From NCBI GenBank assembly GCA_964555235.1, contig CAZKRU010000046.1, positions 1 to 32,845 of the forward strand: a stretch of 32,845 nt of DNA, given 5' to 3'. The stretch comes from CAZKRU01 sp964555235 (lineage in GTDB: Bacteria > Verrucomicrobiota > Verrucomicrobiia > Methylacidiphilales > CAMAQI01). Below are positions 30,178 to 32,845 of this stretch, piece by piece. Both the position numbers and the translations under genes were made by a program. The notes beneath the pieces are model-generated. The model worked only from the letters and a program-made list of their open reading frames with translations, was not told where the DNA came from and did no database searches. The number at the start of each line of letters is the position of its first letter. Position 1 is the first letter of the stretch.

Positions 30178-32300
30178 GTGATCCCATCGCCAACTGGCAA
30201 ACCCGACAATTCGAGTTCTTCGATCTTCTCGCCTCGCTGAACAAAGGGCTGAGTTCCCTTCCACTGGATGCCTCGACCACGGCGCTTTACGAAACGATCC
30301 AGGACCATCTTCTTCAACTCTTTCCGTTTGAATCGAGTGTCTTCATCACTCCAAATCCGACGACCTTTGAATTCGAACTGAATCACTGCTTTCCCGAAAC
30401 AACCCGCCCCCTCGCGCAACAGGCCCTCGATCAAATTATTGACGAAGGAACCTTTGCCTGGTCCCTCCAACAAAATCGCCCCGTCGTCCTTCGTTCCGTC
30501 AAACTTCAAAAATCGCTCCTTCTCCACTCCCTTGCAACCCCGGGCCACAAATTTGGAATGTACCTCGGGATTACCCGAATCGGAAAAATTAGCGAAATCG
30601 ATACCATGCTCCCGATGCTTGGCGTGATTCTTCAACGGGCCGCCTACGTTCTGGAGCGCGATAATCTTTACCGGCAGATTAGCGATCAAAATCTCGAGTT
30701 GGAAAAAAAAGTTAAACTTCGCACGGTCGAGTTGCAGGACGCCTTGGCTACGGCACAAGCCCGGGAAACTCAATTCCGGGTCATCTTCGACGCCTCCCCA
30801 GATGTCATTTGGATGGTTCATCCGGAAAATTTTCAGATTCTCACCGCAAATCCGACCACTCACGCCCTTCTCGGATATCCGCCGGAATCATTGGTCCAAC
30901 GCTCCCTCGCTTCCCTTGTTGCACCTTCTGATCGCGATTCCGTTTCACGGCAACTCTCCACCGCCACCGAATCCCCGGTCTCCCTTTTTTCACGCCATTT
31001 TATCCACACGTCGGGTGACGAAATTGAATTCGACCTCAGTATAAAACGCGTTCCGTGGCAATCGGGAAACGCCATTTTGGTCACCTTGCGCGATACCGCC
31101 CTCCGTCGGCAAATCGAAAGCGAACGACTCAAAGTTGGAAAGCTCGAATCGATGGGACTTCTCGCGGGCGGAATTGCTCATAATTTCAATAACATCCTTC
31201 AATCCATCCAAGGAAACATTGCCCTCGCCAAACTCGACACACCGGAATCACAGCCGGTCTTTCAATTTCTCGAAAACTCCGAAAACGCCTGTGATCGGGC
31301 CCGACAGATCGCCAACCAACTTTTGACTTTCTCCAAGGGCGGCGCTCCCATTCGGAAAAAAATCACGCTTCGGGCTTTTCTGGACGAAACCCTTCAAGGC
31401 TTTCCACTCCCCAAAAGTGTTCTATTTGAAATTGTCGATTCCAATGAACCTCTCTGGGCGGAAATCGATGCGAACCAGATGCGACACGCGCTTCACCAAA
31501 TTTTACTGAATGCCGCCGAGTCGAGTGCGCTGACAGGTAAGATTGAAATTCATCTTCACCAATGGGTCATTCCCCCCGGAGAAATTTCCTCCATGGATCC
31601 CGGCCACTATGCCACTCTCACGATTCGCGATCACGGGTGTGGAATCCCGGAAGAAAACCTTGGAAAGATTTTCGATCCCTACTTTTCAACCAAACAAGGC
31701 CATAGCGGACTCGGCTTGGCCACGGCATTTTCCATTGTTCGAAATCATGGAGGCCATCTCACTCTACAGTCCCGCGTCAACATGGGCTCCGTCTTCCATC
31801 TCGCTCTTCCCGCCTGCGATGCCCCCCAGCCGATCCTTCCAGAAAGCGCCACACCGCCGTCGGCAATTCCCTCCGAAGGCCCCATCCGAATTCTTCACAT
31901 GGACGATGAAGATTCCCTTCGTCTGATGATGAGCGCGCTCCTCAAGCGACTCGGCTATCAAGTCGATTGCGTGAAGGATGGAAAGGAGGCGTTGGGTGCT
32001 TACGAGTCCGCTCGAAGTTCAACCAATCCCTACCACCTCGTGATTCTGGATCTGACCATTCCCGGTGGAATGGGAGGACAGGAGACGATTGAAAAGCTCC
32101 GGGCGATGGATCCCCATGTCAAAGCGATCGTTTGTAGCGGCTATTCGAATGACCCGATTATGGGGAATCACCGTCAGTATGGATTCTCCGGAATTCTTCC
32201 CAAGCCCTTTAAATTTCAAGAGCTGACGGATACCCTCAAAAATCTGATTCCTGCGAGCGCCAACTCTGGTACCAAATCGTCACCAAAACGCCCAGCGTAA
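30174..32300 (+). CDS. Hybrid sensor histidine kinase with receiver
   Basis: The 708-residue cytoplasmic protein has an N-terminal GAF-like sensor (about 12-160), a helical linker (ERDNLYRQISDQNLELEKKV) and a PAS domain (about 197-310; FRVIFDASPDVIWMVHPENF). The HisKA domain has LAGGIAHNFNNILQSI with His336. The HATPase domain has LLNAAES (Asn446), DHGCGIP and GHSGLGLATA. The receiver (571-695) has acidic pair Asp577/Asp578, phospho-acceptor Asp626 in VILDLTIPGGMGG, Ser655 and Lys677. AHNFNN and the receiver order are those of the NtrB-like hybrid family. No transmembrane segment is seen, so it senses a cytoplasmic cue, possibly via its HDOD neighbour. Its end overlaps the next convergent gene by 65 bp. 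Confidence 0.95.
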   Translation: MSDPIANWQTRQFEFFDLLASLNKGLSSLPLDASTTALYETIQDHLLQLFPFESSVFITPNPTTFEFELNHCFPETTRPLAQQALDQIIDEGTFAWSLQQNRPVVLRSVKLQKSLLLHSLATPGHKFGMYLGITRIGKISEIDTMLPMLGVILQRAAYVLERDNLYRQISDQNLELEKKVKLRTVELQDALATAQARETQFRVIFDASPDVIWMVHPENFQILTANPTTHALLGYPPESLVQRSLASLVAPSDRDSVSRQLSTATESPVSLFSRHFIHTSGDEIEFDLSIKRVPWQSGNAILVTLRDTALRRQIESERLKVGKLESMGLLAGGIAHNFNNILQSIQGNIALAKLDTPESQPVFQFLENSENACDRARQIANQLLTFSKGGAPIRKKITLRAFLDETLQGFPLPKSVLFEIVDSNEPLWAEIDANQMRHALHQILLNAAESSALTGKIEIHLHQWVIPPGEISSMDPGHYATLTIRDHGCGIPEENLGKIFDPYFSTKQGHSGLGLATAFSIVRNHGGHLTLQSRVNMGSVFHLALPACDAPQPILPESATPPSAIPSEGPIRILHMDDEDSLRLMMSALLKRLGYQVDCVKDGKEALGAYESARSSTNPYHLVILDLTIPGGMGGQETIEKLRAMDPHVKAIVCSGYSNDPIMGNHRQYGFSGILPKPFKFQELTDTLKNLIPASANSGTKSSPKRPA

Positions 32301-32845
32301 AACCGCCGAGACCCGACGCGAGTTGAATCATCCAGGAAGGAATCTGTGAGGGAGGCGCCTTTAGCGTCGCTAGAGAGGTTGGTGAAATCCGAGGCGCCGC
32401 ATTTCCCCAACGCTCGGGAGTTTCCATCCGCTCCAAGGCTTCCAAAAACCAGCGTTGTCGTTCCTCGATATTGGTCGTCATTCCAATCACGGCAATGACC
32501 TGACGAATCTCCGGATCGACTACAATCACCTTCGGCGGCGTATAAATTGAAAACCCAGGCTCGTAGAGAGCCTCCTCAACGAAGGGCGGTGCCTTCCCTC
32601 GCTCCAACTCCGCCTCCACAAAAACGATCACCGCTTTTTCGGCAAGCGTCCGGAGCGCATAATTGGTGGCCCCCGCAGGATGCACCGAAAAAAGATCGGT
32701 CGTCTCCGCGTCGAGATCCAAATAGGCAGCCATTGCAAAAACAAAGGCGAGCGGCTTTTGATCCAATCGAGCCTTTGCCTGAGCCTGCTCCAATGCCGCG
32801 AGCGGATAGCTCGATTCCGGTAATTCAAATGACGCCCGAAGCATG
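32236..32845 (-). CDS. Thioredoxin-fold protein with C-terminal membrane anchor (partial)
   Basis: The frame reaches the window edge, so the true start may lie beyond 32845; the first visible Met is at 32844. The 202 visible residues have a thioredoxin-like layout (AKARLDQKPLAFVFAM, VIVFVEAEL, TPPKVIVVDPEIRQVIAVIGM), with a TPP cis-proline-like site but no CxxC motif. Residues 171-191 (WMIQLASGLGGFTLGVLVTIW) form one membrane helix followed by a short basic end, so the fold would be anchored by its C-terminus. It lies tail-to-tail with the hybrid kinase. Confidence 0.7.
   Translation of the reverse strand, partial: MLRASFELPESSYPLAALEQAQAKARLDQKPLAFVFAMAAYLDLDAETTDLFSVHPAGATNYALRTLAEKAVIVFVEAELERGKAPPFVEEALYEPGFSIYTPPKVIVVDPEIRQVIAVIGMTTNIEERQRWFLEALERMETPERWGNAAPRISPTSLATLKAPPSQIPSWMIQLASGLGGFTLGVLVTIWYQSWRSQESDF

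Noticed and set aside
1..32845. CRISPR array
   Set aside because: No regularly spaced direct repeats with unique spacers are seen. The only tandem repeat is the 12-bp pair at 27688.
1..32845. Insertion sequence or prophage
   Set aside because: No transposase, integrase or phage gene is recognisable; the repeats found are short palindromes.

Overview
The window is a bacterial chromosome segment dominated by one uninterrupted minus-strand ribosomal-protein super-operon (about 22.8 kb down to 4.36 kb). Transcription order is rpsL-rpsG-fusA-rpsJ-rplC-rplD-rplW-rplB-rpsS-[secreted coiled-coil protein]-rplV-rpsC-rplP-rpmC-rpsQ-rplN-rplX-rplE-rpsN-rpsH-rplF-rplR-rpsE-rplO-secY-map-infA-rpmJ-rpsM-rpsK-rpsD-rpoA-rplQ, that is str, S10, spc and alpha fused. 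It lacks rpmD (L30) between rpsE and rplO and lacks tuf after fusA. S4, S14 and L36 are forms without intact zinc knuckles. Together with long Ala/Lys/Glu/Pro-rich tails on several ribosomal proteins and the STPK/HDOD signalling genes, this suggests a PVC-superphylum bacterium, most likely Verrucomicrobiota-like. That placement is inference, not proven by anything run here.

Layout. 33-117: tRNA-Ser(UGA), minus. 180-269: an inverted-repeat element at the 3' end of an EgtD-like methyltransferase gene (minus). 1175-1208: terminator of the rplU-rpmA operon (minus, 1232-1816). 2092-4214: plus-strand operon of a small transaldolase, a Nudix hydrolase and aspartate-semialdehyde dehydrogenase. 4220-4342: a structured repeat and a two-way terminator in the convergent gap. 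4359-22808: the ribosomal super-operon. 22809-23201: divergent promoter and leader region. 23202-25574: a methyltransferase-like gene and an N-acetylmuramoyl-L-alanine amidase (plus). 25623-27494: a Ser/Thr kinase fused to an HDOD-type domain. 27495-27744: repeat-rich regulatory region before ndk. 28177-28914: a PlsC-type acyltransferase (minus). 28995-32300: a tightly coupled plus-strand operon of a small domain protein, an HDOD protein and a hybrid histidine kinase. 32236-32845: a partial thioredoxin-fold membrane-anchored protein (minus) running off the window and overlapping the kinase tail-to-tail.

The most unusual points are: (1) a signal-peptide, coiled-coil, beta-domain protein gene lodged between rpsS and rplV, with ATGA coupling to rplV, inside an operon that also carries secY; (2) an STPK-HDOD fusion near a separate HDOD/hybrid-kinase operon; (3) a shared CGCTTGCCA motif behind an A/T tract upstream of both ribosomal-protein operons; (4) two different structured intergenic repeats, one of which seems to supply the stop codon of a gene; (5) an amidase whose usual zinc-ligand His position holds Tyr.
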